45,038 nucleotides of DNA from Treponema sp. (GTDB lineage Bacteria > Spirochaetota > Spirochaetia > Treponematales > Treponemataceae), in NCBI GenBank assembly GCA_024691105.1, contig JAILNY010000085.1, positions 1-45,038 on the forward strand, written 5' to 3'. Of this stretch, positions 32,538 to 40,948 are shown piece after piece. Under the pieces are notes generated by a model. That model worked only from the letters and a program-made list of their open reading frames with translations, searched no databases and was not told the origin of the DNA. Positions within the stretch are counted from its first letter, which is position 1; each line of letters begins with the position of its first letter. Both the position numbers and the translations under genes were made by a program.

Positions 32538-33625
32538 CTATTGCCTGCATACTCGTACAAATCTGCAAGCAGGCGAACTTTTGCGTCTAACGGTAATTGT
32601 TTAAATGCAATGTGAATTGCATAAATACCAGTTTCCATATCAGTACGTGTATCCATTATCTGACCAAAAACGCCTTCTTCTTTACCTAAAATATCAAACA
32701 TAAGGTAAATGTACTGCTTTTTCTTAATCGGAAGATTTGCATAAAGCTTGCATCCGCCTTCTGAAAGGTCAACAAGTGTTCCTTCGTATTTATTTTCTTT
32801 TGGCTTAAAAGAAAGTTCACCCTTTGCATTCTGACTTACTTCTACGGCAGAAAATTTACATTCACGGTTTACTGTAAATCGTTTTGAACTTCGGCGGCTT
32901 TGAGGGCAGAGCGTATTTGAATGTGTCATCAAAAGGATGTCTTCGCCGTTCGGCATTTTCATAAACTGAACGACTCTGGTTACAATAGCGTACTGCGATC
33001 CGTTTTGTAGACTGAATATCATTGCAATTTTATTCAGTTTTTCAGGTCTGTCCTGACTGCCTTCTTCAAGTGCTTCAGGAACCGAAAGCGAAAGTCCGTT
33101 TTTTTCGTTTTTTACTAGTGTAAACTGATACTGAAAACCGCTTGGAGCCGGGTATGAAAGAATCGTTCCCACCGGAATATTATACGAACTTGTGATATGG
33201 CGCGAAAAAGATACGACCTTGTCTATATGAAACCTGAGTCTGAAAAGTTCATATAAATCCTTATCACTTTTTTTGCTCTGAATCATTTTCTGATATTCAG
33301 CCTTAAAAAGTGAATCAAGATATTCGTCATCTAAGTAAGAATAAAAAATATTTTTTGCCTGAGTGTCGCGGCAGATACGGGTAAGAAGAGAAACCTCTTC
33401 TTTTGACAGCTGAATTTTTTTTGCGAGGTCCTGAATATTTTTTTGAGTAGTAATTTTTTGTTTTTGCTTTTCAATATATTCTGGAGTTGAATGCTTCTTT
33501 TTTATAATTTTATAAATGATAAAAAGCATAAAAATAATTCCTATTGCAATCAAAAGATATACAATAGGCATATATGCCAGAGGACTTTGTCTTGCTGCTA
33601 ATGGTGAACCTGCTGCATCGTTCAT
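32534..33625 (-). CDS. Membrane-anchored PilZ-domain protein (c-di-GMP receptor)
   Basis: The 363-residue protein has one membrane helix (about 19-40), a charged helical linker, and a C-terminal PilZ domain with RRSSKRF and DLSEGGCKL, matching the RxxxR and (D/N)xSxxG cyclic di-GMP contacts. The middle part (about 140-225) resembles the YcgR-type N-terminal domain that precedes PilZ in motility brakes. It sits at the end of the fliD cluster, which supports a role in c-di-GMP control of motility. It starts 3 nt after the preceding gene. Confidence 0.85.
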   Translation of the reverse strand: MNDAAGSPLAARQSPLAYMPIVYLLIAIGIIFMLFIIYKIIKKKHSTPEYIEKQKQKITTQKNIQDLAKKIQLSKEEVSLLTRICRDTQAKNIFYSYLDDEYLDSLFKAEYQKMIQSKKSDKDLYELFRLRFHIDKVVSFSRHITSSYNIPVGTILSYPAPSGFQYQFTLVKNEKNGLSLSVPEALEEGSQDRPEKLNKIAMIFSLQNGSQYAIVTRVVQFMKMPNGEDILLMTHSNTLCPQSRRSSKRFTVNRECKFSAVEVSQNAKGELSFKPKENKYEGTLVDLSEGGCKLYANLPIKKKQYIYLMFDILGKEEGVFGQIMDTRTDMETGIYAIHIAFKQLPLDAKVRLLADLYEYAGNS

Positions 33626-33628
33626 AGG

Positions 33629-34219
33629 CTAGAGACTCTCCAATGCTTTAGAAAGAGATTCAAGTCGTGGGCATATTTCGTATTCAGCTAAATCTCCGAT
33701 AAGAACAGAATCAGAATTTTCAAGTGCTTCACTAAAGTCTTTTAAGATTGGTGAAAAGTCATTTAAAAAGTCCGAAAGCTTTTTGTCTTCAATCTTAATT
33801 TCTCCAAATGTTTCTGGAAAAAGAGAAGACCATGTAACTGTGCTGCAGAACGCATTCATTACATCCGAAAGCTTTATGATTGTCTGCTTTGCTTTAGCAT
33901 CCTTTCCGCTCTGCATTTCTACAGGAATTTCTTTTAACAGTTCAACTATATCTGACATCTCTTTTGCAGACTGCTTAAAGTTTTCAGAAATTGCAAGTTC
34001 AGAAACAACGGATACGTCAATCTTTGTATTTTCTTCAAGAGGATTTTCCAGGATTGAATCAAACTCGTCAGCGCCGATATTTTTTTCATTAACACTTACG
34101 GCAACAGTTGCAAGCTTGTTCTGTTCACAACTTACTTCAAAGGCTCTTAAAACGTCGCCGACAGTTTTTTCATCCTGCAATGTTATATCAAGTTTTTGAC
34201 CGTTTACATAAAATTCCAT
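33629..34219 (-). CDS. Unknown protein between fliD and the PilZ gene
   Basis: I do not recognise this 196-residue protein. It is acidic, soluble and largely helical after a strand-rich start (MEFYVNGQKLDITLQDEKTVGDVLRAFE), which recalls a small ubiquitin-like or ThiS-like beta-grasp domain; the rest is helical bundle (KQSAKEMSDIVELLKEIPVE). Location 10 nt after fliD suggests a flagellar role such as a FliS/FliT-like chaperone, but no FliS signature is seen. Confidence 0.6.
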   Translation of the reverse strand: MEFYVNGQKLDITLQDEKTVGDVLRAFEVSCEQNKLATVAVSVNEKNIGADEFDSILENPLEENTKIDVSVVSELAISENFKQSAKEMSDIVELLKEIPVEMQSGKDAKAKQTIIKLSDVMNAFCSTVTWSSLFPETFGEIKIEDKKLSDFLNDFSPILKDFSEALENSDSVLIGDLAEYEICPRLESLSKALESL

Positions 34220-34229
34220 AATCTATTCC

Positions 34230-36290
34230 TTATCTTGCGTTTTGCTGCTGTTTTGAAAAGTTGCTAATTGAATTAGACTGACCTTCAAGACTGTTCAGCG
34301 TGCTTTCCATTTGTCCGTACTTGCTTTTTAATTCAGCTTCTTTCTGTTCAAGCTGCGTTTCAAGTTTAGTGATTTTCTGCTCACTTGCTTTTATCTGCCT
34401 GTCAAGGGTCGAAGTTTTGTTTGCAAGAATTCCTCCTGACTGAACATAAGCGCTAAGCTGTTTGTCCAAAAGATAACCGATTCCAGAGTCAATGATTAAG
34501 TCGCCGTCAGAATCGTAACCGAACAGAGTCTTAATTGAATCAAGGTTATTCTTAAGATTTTCATCCAGAACTTTTTCGTTTATCTCAAGATAGCCGCGCA
34601 TTTTACTAGGATTGTAGCCAGCGTAATTTGTTGCGTTTGTCGAAATTCCAATCTGATTTAACATTGTAATTTCTGAATATTCACTTGCAGAATATTGTCC
34701 TGAAATTATTGACTGAAGCGATGACTTAACATTTGTCAAAGAAAAGTCCGAAAAGAAAAGTCCAAGCTTTTCCATGTAGTCCTTTTTTTCATCAGAGCTT
34801 AAATAGTCAAGCTCAGTAATAAGTTCAGGTTTATTTTGTGAAAGAATATTTATCTCGGCAATTGTCTGATTGTAGCGGCCGACAAAATTAATCAGAGCAT
34901 CCTTTGCACTTTCTGTGTCAGGTTCAATTTTGATTGTCGCAGTGCGCTCTGTTTTTTCTGAGATGTTTAATGTTACATGCGGAATTACATCGTCAATTTT
35001 GTTGTCCGGTCGAGTTATAGTAATTCCTTCGTATTTAATGACAGCATCTCCTGCAACGCTTACGGCGTTTACCGGTGCATAACCCAAATCTGCGTTCTCA
35101 TCAACGGCATCAATTTTTGAAACAGAGTAGTGGACTCCGGTATTTTCGTTTTTTACTACAATTGATTTAAGGCCCGGATATTCGCTTAACTTTAATCTTA
35201 ACTCTGCGCCGTCTTCTTTAAATGCAGAGTCAGGAATTTTTATTTCGCGTTCTGTTCCATCGTTAAAGAGTGCAAACAAAACAGCATCGGTTTTTACAGG
35301 TTCAAGCGGAACCTGCGGTGCATTGCTTTGCGGCAGTTCTACAGAAGACTGATTATTCTGAATTGTTACTGACTGAAACGAAACGCTTCCTGGATCCGGT
35401 AAAATCGGCTCTTTTGGTGATGAATTTAATGCAGACGTTATGTCCTGCACGTTTTGCGCTTTTACCGTAAAAGAAAGTGTCTTAGAATTGTCAGAGGCAA
35501 TTTTTGACGGAACTTCAAGAGAAAAGCCGCTTCGTGGCGGAACAGAAATTCCTTGACCGGTAAGTTTAACAGAATTTAAGCTTACCTCTGGCATTCCCTG
35601 CTGACTTGGAAATGCAACGTTTTCCGGGGAGCGCAGTTCATTTGGATTTATTCCAAAGCTGTCTTTCTCCGAGGCGACCTTTTGAATCATCTTTGTGTCT
35701 AATGCAAAACTAAGGGCTGCATCTTTAAACACAAGACGCGAGTCTGCTCCTGTTTTAAGAGATTCAATAAGTAAGGCTTTGTTTCCTTTATTTACGCCGA
35801 TAAGACTTGCTTTAATTACATCTTTTCCGCGCTTATTTAAGCCGGTAACAAAGTCTTCGATCTTTCCGCCTTTCCAGTTGAACTGAATGGTTTTGTCACC
35901 GGTTTTGTATATATATAAACCTGCCGGAACGGTCTGACCTTTTTCAATTTCTTTAGACAAAAAACGGTCTGCCGTTGCCGGAGTGATAACGTCAATTTTA
36001 AAAGATTCATAGGCTGCTTCGTGTCCTGCTGTTGCAGTAACTGCATATTCTTCTGAAGAAGAAGCCAGTTTATTATTGAACGGATTATCAAAAGAGTAGA
36101 GTGTTTTTACGCTGTCGCGTAATGTGGACATTTTCTGGTTTACGACTCTCCAGGCATCCTGCTGCTTTTTGATTGATTCAAGATGTTCCTGCTCACGGGT
36201 AAGAGGAATTCTTTCAACCTTCATCAGCCCTTCGACGATTTCGTTGGATTTATATTTATCGCTTACACCAGGTATGCTAATTCCGGCCAT
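34230..36290 (-). CDS. fliD: Flagellar filament cap protein FliD
   Basis: The 686-residue protein starts MAGISIPGVSDKYKSNEIVEGLMKVERIPLTREQE, the conserved FliD N-terminus, and ends with a coiled coil (STLDRQIKASEQKITKLETQLEQKEAELKSKYGQMESTLNSL) of the FliD C-terminus. FliD caps the growing filament and folds flagellin. It is longer than the typical 450-500 residues, as in other spirochaetes, owing to an enlarged middle domain. GGGTGGCGAG lies before the ATG. It lies 30 nt after flaG. Confidence 0.94.
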   Translation of the reverse strand: MAGISIPGVSDKYKSNEIVEGLMKVERIPLTREQEHLESIKKQQDAWRVVNQKMSTLRDSVKTLYSFDNPFNNKLASSSEEYAVTATAGHEAAYESFKIDVITPATADRFLSKEIEKGQTVPAGLYIYKTGDKTIQFNWKGGKIEDFVTGLNKRGKDVIKASLIGVNKGNKALLIESLKTGADSRLVFKDAALSFALDTKMIQKVASEKDSFGINPNELRSPENVAFPSQQGMPEVSLNSVKLTGQGISVPPRSGFSLEVPSKIASDNSKTLSFTVKAQNVQDITSALNSSPKEPILPDPGSVSFQSVTIQNNQSSVELPQSNAPQVPLEPVKTDAVLFALFNDGTEREIKIPDSAFKEDGAELRLKLSEYPGLKSIVVKNENTGVHYSVSKIDAVDENADLGYAPVNAVSVAGDAVIKYEGITITRPDNKIDDVIPHVTLNISEKTERTATIKIEPDTESAKDALINFVGRYNQTIAEINILSQNKPELITELDYLSSDEKKDYMEKLGLFFSDFSLTNVKSSLQSIISGQYSASEYSEITMLNQIGISTNATNYAGYNPSKMRGYLEINEKVLDENLKNNLDSIKTLFGYDSDGDLIIDSGIGYLLDKQLSAYVQSGGILANKTSTLDRQIKASEQKITKLETQLEQKEAELKSKYGQMESTLNSLEGQSNSISNFSKQQQNAR

Positions 36291-36320
36291 AAAATCTCGC
36301 CACCCTAAATTTCCTCAAGA

Positions 36321-36704
36321 TTAAATCATTTCGTCGAATAGAACACCGATAGCTTTTCTCATACTGATCTTAAGCTTCTGTACATCCGCCGAAGGTATTT
36401 CTTTTATGACCTGGTTTGTACTCGGATCAACAACTTTTACGACTATGGTACCCAGTTCTTCGTTTACGTTGAACTGTAGCTTGCGGCCCATTACCATGTC
36501 AGAAAGCTTCTGCAGCTGCTGTGCTTCTGCTTTTATCTGAGCATTGTTCTGGACTATGGTATCTACAACTCTTGCTCCGTCAGCAATATTGAGCTGTTGT
36601 ATTACAGGCTGCTTTTCAGCATTCTGTACTTTGTTTGCAGAGGTTGAGTTGTAATATCGGCCTTCCATGGCCACGTTTGATCCTATGTTACTAATCGTAT
36701 TCAT
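36321..36704 (-). CDS. flaG: FlaG-family flagellar protein
   Basis: The 127-residue product has the FlaG domain at the C-terminus: VNEELGTIVVKVVDPSTNQVIKEIPSADVQKL. FlaG is usually encoded next to fliD and influences filament length. ATG 36704 is chosen because AGGAGG lies a few nt upstream; the longer frame back to 36770 has no such site. Confidence 0.88.
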   Translation of the reverse strand: MNTISNIGSNVAMEGRYYNSTSANKVQNAEKQPVIQQLNIADGARVVDTIVQNNAQIKAEAQQLQKLSDMVMGRKLQFNVNEELGTIVVKVVDPSTNQVIKEIPSADVQKLKISMRKAIGVLFDEMI

Positions 36705-36815
36705 AGGCACTCCTCCTGAAATTAGAGGAAAGAAAGGGGCGCACCTCTCTTTCCTCACGTATTTTGTCAAAAAGACGACATCCAGAAGTCTCTTTTAACT
36801 AAATACGATTTATAA

Positions 36816-37670
36816 CTATCTCAACAAAGCGAGAACGTTCTGGCTCTGAGAGTTAGCCTGTGCGAGCATTGCAGTTCCAGACTGTGTGAGAATCTGGTTC
36901 TTTGTATATTCAACAATCTCGCTAGCCATATCTGTATCGCGGATAAGGCTTTCAGCAGCCTGAAGGTTTTCAGCTGCTACGTTAACTCCATTAGCTGCCA
37001 TTTCAAAGCGGTTCTGGTAAGCACCGAGGTCTGCACGCTGTTTAGAAACAGTCAAAAGTGCATTGTCGATTGTACCAATTGCCATGTTAGCAGTTTCTGG
37101 TGTTGCAATACCGATCTGCTCGTCAGTTCCCTGAGCACCCTTAAGTCCAAGTGCCTGAGCAGACATAGTTCCAATGTATACACGTGCGTTCTGGTCCATG
37201 TTAGCACCAATCTGGAACTGCATAACTCTTCCAGAAGCTGATTCTGAAGCGAATGCTCCTGTAAGAAGATTCATTCCGTTGAACTGTGCCTGTGAAGCAA
37301 TGCGGTCTACTTCAGATACAAGCTGTGATACTTCTACCTGGATCTGCATACGGTCTTCATCTGAGTAAATACCGTTTGCTGACTGTACTGCCAATTCACG
37401 TACACGCTGAAGAATGTCTGTAGTTTCCTGCAAATATCCTTCTGTTGCCTGAATGAAAGAAACACCGTTTTCAATGTTTCTGTTAGCCTGGTTGAGACCG
37501 CGAATCTGGCTGCGCATCTTTTCAGATACGGCAAGTCCTGAAGCGTCGTCTCCAGCGCGGTTGATGCGTTCCCCAGAACTGAGTTTTTCAATGTTGCCCA
37601 TAATAGCGTCATTAGAAACGCCAAGAGTACGGTTTGCATACATTGAACTCATATTGTGGTTAATAATCAT
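36816..37670 (-). CDS. flaB: Flagellin FlaB core filament protein (copy 1)
   Basis: The 284-residue flagellin starts MIINHNMSSMYANRTLGV and has the D0/D1 motifs LSSGERINRAGDDASGLAVSEKMRSQIRGL and the C-terminal ILTQSGTAMLAQANSQSQNVLALLR. There is no signal peptide: it is exported through the flagellar system. ATG 37670 follows GGAGGG by 7 nt; the longer frame to 37751 is leader RNA. The ribosome binding site lies in the loop of TTTGA...TCAAA, with a GGA that CsrA could use. No glycine-rich insert or variable domain is seen, typical of spirochaetal FlaB. Confidence 0.95.
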   Translation of the reverse strand: MIINHNMSSMYANRTLGVSNDAIMGNIEKLSSGERINRAGDDASGLAVSEKMRSQIRGLNQANRNIENGVSFIQATEGYLQETTDILQRVRELAVQSANGIYSDEDRMQIQVEVSQLVSEVDRIASQAQFNGMNLLTGAFASESASGRVMQFQIGANMDQNARVYIGTMSAQALGLKGAQGTDEQIGIATPETANMAIGTIDNALLTVSKQRADLGAYQNRFEMAANGVNVAAENLQAAESLIRDTDMASEIVEYTKNQILTQSGTAMLAQANSQSQNVLALLR

Positions 37671-38074
37671 ATTTGAGCCCTCCATGTGATTCAAACTACA
37701 GAGCTTCATGCTCTGCATACTGCCTGTGCGGGCTGTTAAGTTTTGCGCCAACTTAAACAGTTTCAGACCCTTACAGCAGGAATAATCAGTCTGATTTTAA
37801 ATGAAAATCATTTAAAACAAACCGATTGTCCATGCTGCCACAGACTCACATAAAAAACTCGTTTTCAAAGAACAAAGTACATCTGAAAATGCACATAAAT
37901 TTACGTTACAGCGGTTGCGGCATTGGGAGTTGAAAAAATAGAGTAGAAGAGGTGAATACCGCGCTATAAATAGTCTGTTATCTTAAAAGATAAACAGACT
38001 ATTTATATTATATACCGTTGTGCGCACAAAGACAAGTAAATTTTACCCGTCTTTGTTAACCAGCATCAGGCCGA
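37671..38074 (-). promoter_or_regulatory. Long structured region between the two flaB genes
   Basis: These 404 nt hold no gene. On the minus strand they contain several hairpins: CAGAGC/GCTCTG (37699-37715), GTTTAAGTT/AACTTAAC (37735-37758) and a perfect 10-bp stem TTTTAAATGA/TCATTTAAAA (37795-37817). An AT-rich palindrome lies at 37966-38006. I see no clear sigma-28 site; TTGTTC-N17-TATGTG (37847-37875) is a weak sigma-70 candidate. The stretch is probably the leader of flaB copy 1 plus the end of the upstream transcript. Confidence 0.5.
37966..38006 (-). terminator. AT-rich palindrome after flaB copy 2, possible terminator
   Basis: ATAAATAGTCTGTT-type arms (37966-37984 and 37987-38006) pair over about 18 bp with one bulge. 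It lies about 70 nt after the flaB stop codon. No separate T-run follows, so partial read-through to the second flaB gene is possible. Confidence 0.5.
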
Positions 38075-38935
38075 CTATCTGAGAAGGCTTAATACATTCT
38101 GGCTCTGTGTGTTAGCCTGAGCCAACATAGCAGTTCCAGCCTGGCTAAGGATCTGGTTCTTAGTGAATTCAACCATCTGGCTAGCCATGTCTGTATCACG
38201 GATACGGCTTTCAGAAGCCTGAAGGTTTTCAGCACCAATGTCCAAACCACGAACAGCATATTCCATGCGGTTCTGGTAAGCACCAAGGTCTGCGCGCTGC
38301 TTGTTAATCTTAACAAGAGCTTCGTCGATAGTACCGATTGCGCGGTTGGCATCATCTGGAGCAGCCAGCGAGATTTTGTCGCCTGTACCGATCTGACGGA
38401 TTCCAAGAGCTTCTGCAGACATTGTACCGATGAAAACCTGCATTCTCTGGTCCATGTTAGCACCAATATGGAACCACATAGAACCTGTTACAGTGTTTTC
38501 TCCAGTAGAGCGTGCAAAACGTCCAGTAAGCATGTTCATACCGTTGAACTGTGCTGAACTTGCAATGCGGTCTACTTCTGATACGAGGGCTGAAACTTCA
38601 ACCTGAATCTGCATGCGGTCTTCATCAGAATAGATTCCGTTTGAAGCCTGAACTGCAAGTTCGCGGATACGCTGCATGATGTCAGTTGTTTCCTGAAGGT
38701 AACCTTCAGTTGTCTGAATAAAACTGATACCATTTGAAGCGTTCTGAGAAGCCTGGTTCAAACCGCGGATCTGTGCGCGCATCTTTTCAGATACTGCAAG
38801 TCCTGATGCATCATCACCTGCACGGTTGATTCTTTCGCCTGAAGAGAGTTTCTCCATGTCTTTCTGAAGACTAAGGCCTGATACGCCGAGTGTACGGTTA
38901 GCGTACATAGCTGACATGTTGTGATTGATAACCAT
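38075..38935 (-). CDS. flaB: Flagellin FlaB core filament protein (copy 2)
   Basis: The 286-residue flagellin starts MVINHNMSAMYANRTLGVSG and carries the same conserved termini as copy 1 (about two-thirds identical by eye), ending ILSQAGTAMLAQANTQSQNVLSLLR. ATG 38935 follows GGAGG; the longer frame to 38962 is leader. It has the best promoter of the two copies (sigma-28 type at 39090-39117) and a leader of about 148 nt with two GGA-loop hairpins expected to bind CsrA. Two distinct core flagellins match treponemal filaments built from several FlaB proteins. Confidence 0.95.
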   Translation of the reverse strand: MVINHNMSAMYANRTLGVSGLSLQKDMEKLSSGERINRAGDDASGLAVSEKMRAQIRGLNQASQNASNGISFIQTTEGYLQETTDIMQRIRELAVQASNGIYSDEDRMQIQVEVSALVSEVDRIASSAQFNGMNMLTGRFARSTGENTVTGSMWFHIGANMDQRMQVFIGTMSAEALGIRQIGTGDKISLAAPDDANRAIGTIDEALVKINKQRADLGAYQNRMEYAVRGLDIGAENLQASESRIRDTDMASQMVEFTKNQILSQAGTAMLAQANTQSQNVLSLLR

Positions 38936-38954
38936 AATTTCCTCCTTGGAAATT
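38936..38954 (-). promoter_or_regulatory. Candidate CsrA site over the flaB ribosome binding site
   Basis: Read on the minus strand, AATTTCC-AAGGA-GGAAATT is a perfect 7-bp hairpin whose loop and 3' arm contain the Shine-Dalgarno AGGAGG, ending at the base before the ATG. Confidence 0.65.
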
Positions 38955-38957
38955 GAA

Positions 38958-38975
38958 GGCAAAATCCTTTTTGCC
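38958..38975 (-). promoter_or_regulatory. Candidate upstream CsrA hairpin in the flaB leader
   Basis: GGCAAAA-AGGA-TTTTGCC is a perfect 7-bp stem with an AGGA loop, the optimal CsrA ligand form, 3 nt from the second site. Confidence 0.65.
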
Positions 38976-38979
38976 CGTT

Positions 38980-39027
38980 ATAAAAATGCGCTTCAGTAAT
39001 TACAAGGCTACATCCACGCATTTTTAT
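38980..39027 (-). other. Third stem in the flaB leader
   Basis: CGCATTTTTAT (39017-39027) pairs perfectly over 11 bp with ATAAAAATGCG (38980-38990); the 26-nt loop includes TGGATG, a further GGA. Confidence 0.6.
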
Positions 39028-39089
39028 GGTGAATAGTCTGGGAGTTCATTCCTACGGAATAAACTTTTGCCCATAACTCTTCTTTTAAG

Positions 39090-39117
39090 TTATCGGTCAC
39101 ATTATTATAAAACTTTA
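39090..39117 (-). promoter_or_regulatory. Sigma-28 promoter of flaB copy 2
   Basis: On the minus strand TAAAG (TAAA at 39114-39117) and ACCGATAA (39090-39097) are 16 nt apart; consensus is TAAA-N15-GCCGATAA. Predicted start near 39083. Confidence 0.75.
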
Positions 39118-39233
39118 ACAAAAAATTCAAAAAAAATTAAAAAATTTTGCTTTTTTTTAGTGAATTTTGCTGAATTTAAGCGAATTTTCAGGAATTTAAC
39201 TTGAAATCCGCGAAAAATTCAGCAGAGCAGCGT

Positions 39234-39887
39234 CTATTCAAGATTTTTTAAGATTCGTTCAATAATTCTGCAGGCTTTTCCCCGGTGAGAAATTGCATTT
39301 TTTTCTTCAGGTAAAAGTTCTGCATCGGTTTTTCCATATTGAGGAAGATAAAAAATCGGATCATAGCCAAAGCCATACTGGCCGCGTGAATTTTTTATGT
39401 CTTCTATAAGAGTGCCTTCCATTGTTTCCTGGGCGATGTAAAAGCGCGACGGATTAAGCATTAAAACCATAGAGCATGAATAATGTGCAGAGCGAGGCCC
39501 GTTTGCAAAGTGAGTTGAATCTACTCCTTTTTTTAATGCTTCGTTCAGCTCCTGGATTAAAAATGCATTCTGTTCCTGCTGGCTTATTTTTGTTCCGTCA
39601 GGCTTTCCTTTATGAAAGTCAGGTCCTGCATAGCGTGCTGACCACACTCCCGGAACTCCGCCTAAGGCATCGACACAGATTCCTGAGTCGTCTGCGATTA
39701 CAGGCGCGTGAACAATGTCCCAGAGAGCGCGCGCTTTTATCATGCTGTTCTGGTAAAAATCTGTTCCGGTTTCTTCCGGATCAAAATCTATACCTTCGTC
39801 TTTTGGTATTACAATAGTGTGTTCAGAAAAGATTTCTGACATCTCGCGTTTTTTATTAAGGTTTCCACTTGCTAAATAAATTTTCAT
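39234..39887 (-). CDS. rdgB: dITP/XTP pyrophosphatase (RdgB/HAM1)
   Basis: The 217-residue enzyme removes non-canonical purine triphosphates. It has ASGNLNKKREMSEI, VIADDSGICVDALGGVPGVWSARYAG, GFGYDPIFYLP and NAISHRGKACR, all RdgB motifs. It starts just inside the repeat-bearing gap after the sigma-like gene and is followed by an AT-rich region with an inverted repeat GCTGAATTT/AAATTCAGC (39169-39223), a possible terminator. Confidence 0.95.
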   Translation of the reverse strand: MKIYLASGNLNKKREMSEIFSEHTIVIPKDEGIDFDPEETGTDFYQNSMIKARALWDIVHAPVIADDSGICVDALGGVPGVWSARYAGPDFHKGKPDGTKISQQEQNAFLIQELNEALKKGVDSTHFANGPRSAHYSCSMVLMLNPSRFYIAQETMEGTLIEDIKNSRGQYGFGYDPIFYLPQYGKTDAELLPEEKNAISHRGKACRIIERILKNLE

Positions 39888-39905
39888 AAGGGCATTTTAA
39901 TAAAA

Positions 39906-39982
39906 AACGCGCTAGTATTCAACGCGCTGACAGAATTCAACGCGCTGGCAGTATTCAACGCGCTGACAGAATTCAACGCGCT
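39906..39982. repeat. Tandem 18-bp repeat (AACGCGCT boxes)
   Basis: Five AACGCGCT boxes start at 39906, 39921, 39939, 39957 and 39975. The unit is AACGCGCTGACAGAATTC (18 bp), with variants GGCAGTATTC, and the first unit is 3 bp short. The last unit overlaps the final codons and stop of the sigma-like gene. There are no unique spacers, so it is not a CRISPR array. Confidence 0.9.
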
Positions 39983-40944
39983 GACTTAAAAAGCTGCCTG
40001 AACCGTCTTAAGTAATGGCTTACGTGTTTGTAAGACAATCCGACAACTTCTGCAATTTCATGATTTGTTGGAGCAATCTTAAATCTTCCTGATTTGAGGC
40101 AGAGATTTTTTGTCATCCAGTTTTTATACTGGTAGTCAAGACGGCGTTCCAGCTGCTGGAATTTTATTGAGCCTGCTTTTTCCGGATTGTTTTTAAGCTG
40201 GTAGCGGTAGTTGGAAACAAATTTGTAAGCGCGGTTTCGGTTTTGTTCAATTGTCTGTCTGTTAAGTGCTTTGCTTATAAGCTTTGCCTTTAATCTGCAT
40301 ACGGAGTTTACAAGAACCTGCTCAGGAATTTTACAAAGCCTGCTTACTTTTTTAATATGGTCATCACTTATGTACCAGGCAGACTTTAAGGCAAGAATTA
40401 AAATTCCACGCTCATAAATTATTTTTCGTGACTGTAAAGAATCCATGCGGCCGTGCAGCTTTTTAAAAATCGGATAGAACATAAGCTCCGGAATTTTTTT
40501 TGAATCTTTATTAAAGCTTTCTTCTAAAGCCGGCTTTCCATAAGAAGGCTCAGACTCTGCAACTTCTGACAGCTTTGTGACGGATTCATAATTCTGGATT
40601 ATTTTTTCGTGGTAGTCATAAATCGAATCCTGAACTAAATTGTTGTAGTCGATTTTTTTGTTTTCAATATTATGCAGGTAAGTAAATTTTGCCGGCTGCA
40701 ATGTTGCATAAATGTAAGCACCAAATTCTGAAATCTGAGGATTGAAAATTTTGATCAGCTTTTCTATTTTTCGTTCAAGAAAAAATAAAAGAAAATCACT
40801 TCTCGTATCCTCATCCATACCTTGTAAATTAAACCTGGCCGGATTCATGTAAAGAATAAGATATACTTCAATACACGCCTGCTGAAGTGACATCTGCTTT
40901 GAACTTACAAGTTCGGGAATGTCATCCAGTTTAATTTCAGCCAT
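39973..40944 (-). CDS. Putative sigma-70-like regulator of unknown type
   Basis: I do not recognise a named family. In this 323-residue protein, residues 44-85 (DEDTRSDFLLFFLERKIEKLIKIFNPQISEFGAYIYATL) match the layout of sigma region 2, where an acidic helix is followed by a [FY]DP-type turn and SFxxYL. The last 35 residues (PTNHEIAEVVGLSYKHVSHYLRRFRQLFK) form a helix-turn-helix like sigma region 4. The middle is long, helical and basic. It may be a divergent sigma or DNA-binding regulator. Its ribosome binding site is buried in an 11-bp hairpin. Its last codons lie in a tandem repeat. Confidence 0.5.
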   Translation of the reverse strand: MAEIKLDDIPELVSSKQMSLQQACIEVYLILYMNPARFNLQGMDEDTRSDFLLFFLERKIEKLIKIFNPQISEFGAYIYATLQPAKFTYLHNIENKKIDYNNLVQDSIYDYHEKIIQNYESVTKLSEVAESEPSYGKPALEESFNKDSKKIPELMFYPIFKKLHGRMDSLQSRKIIYERGILILALKSAWYISDDHIKKVSRLCKIPEQVLVNSVCRLKAKLISKALNRQTIEQNRNRAYKFVSNYRYQLKNNPEKAGSIKFQQLERRLDYQYKNWMTKNLCLKSGRFKIAPTNHEIAEVVGLSYKHVSHYLRRFRQLFKSAR

Positions 40945-40948
40945 AAAA

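Noticed and set aside
37671..37751. Longer flagellin N-terminus for flaB copy 1
   Set aside because: Flagellins begin MIINHN-type sequence without extension, and GGAGGG sits just before ATG 37670; the extra codons are leader RNA.
39906..39982. Possible CRISPR array
   Set aside because: The period is 18 bp with no unique spacers between repeats and no cas genes; it is a simple tandem repeat.
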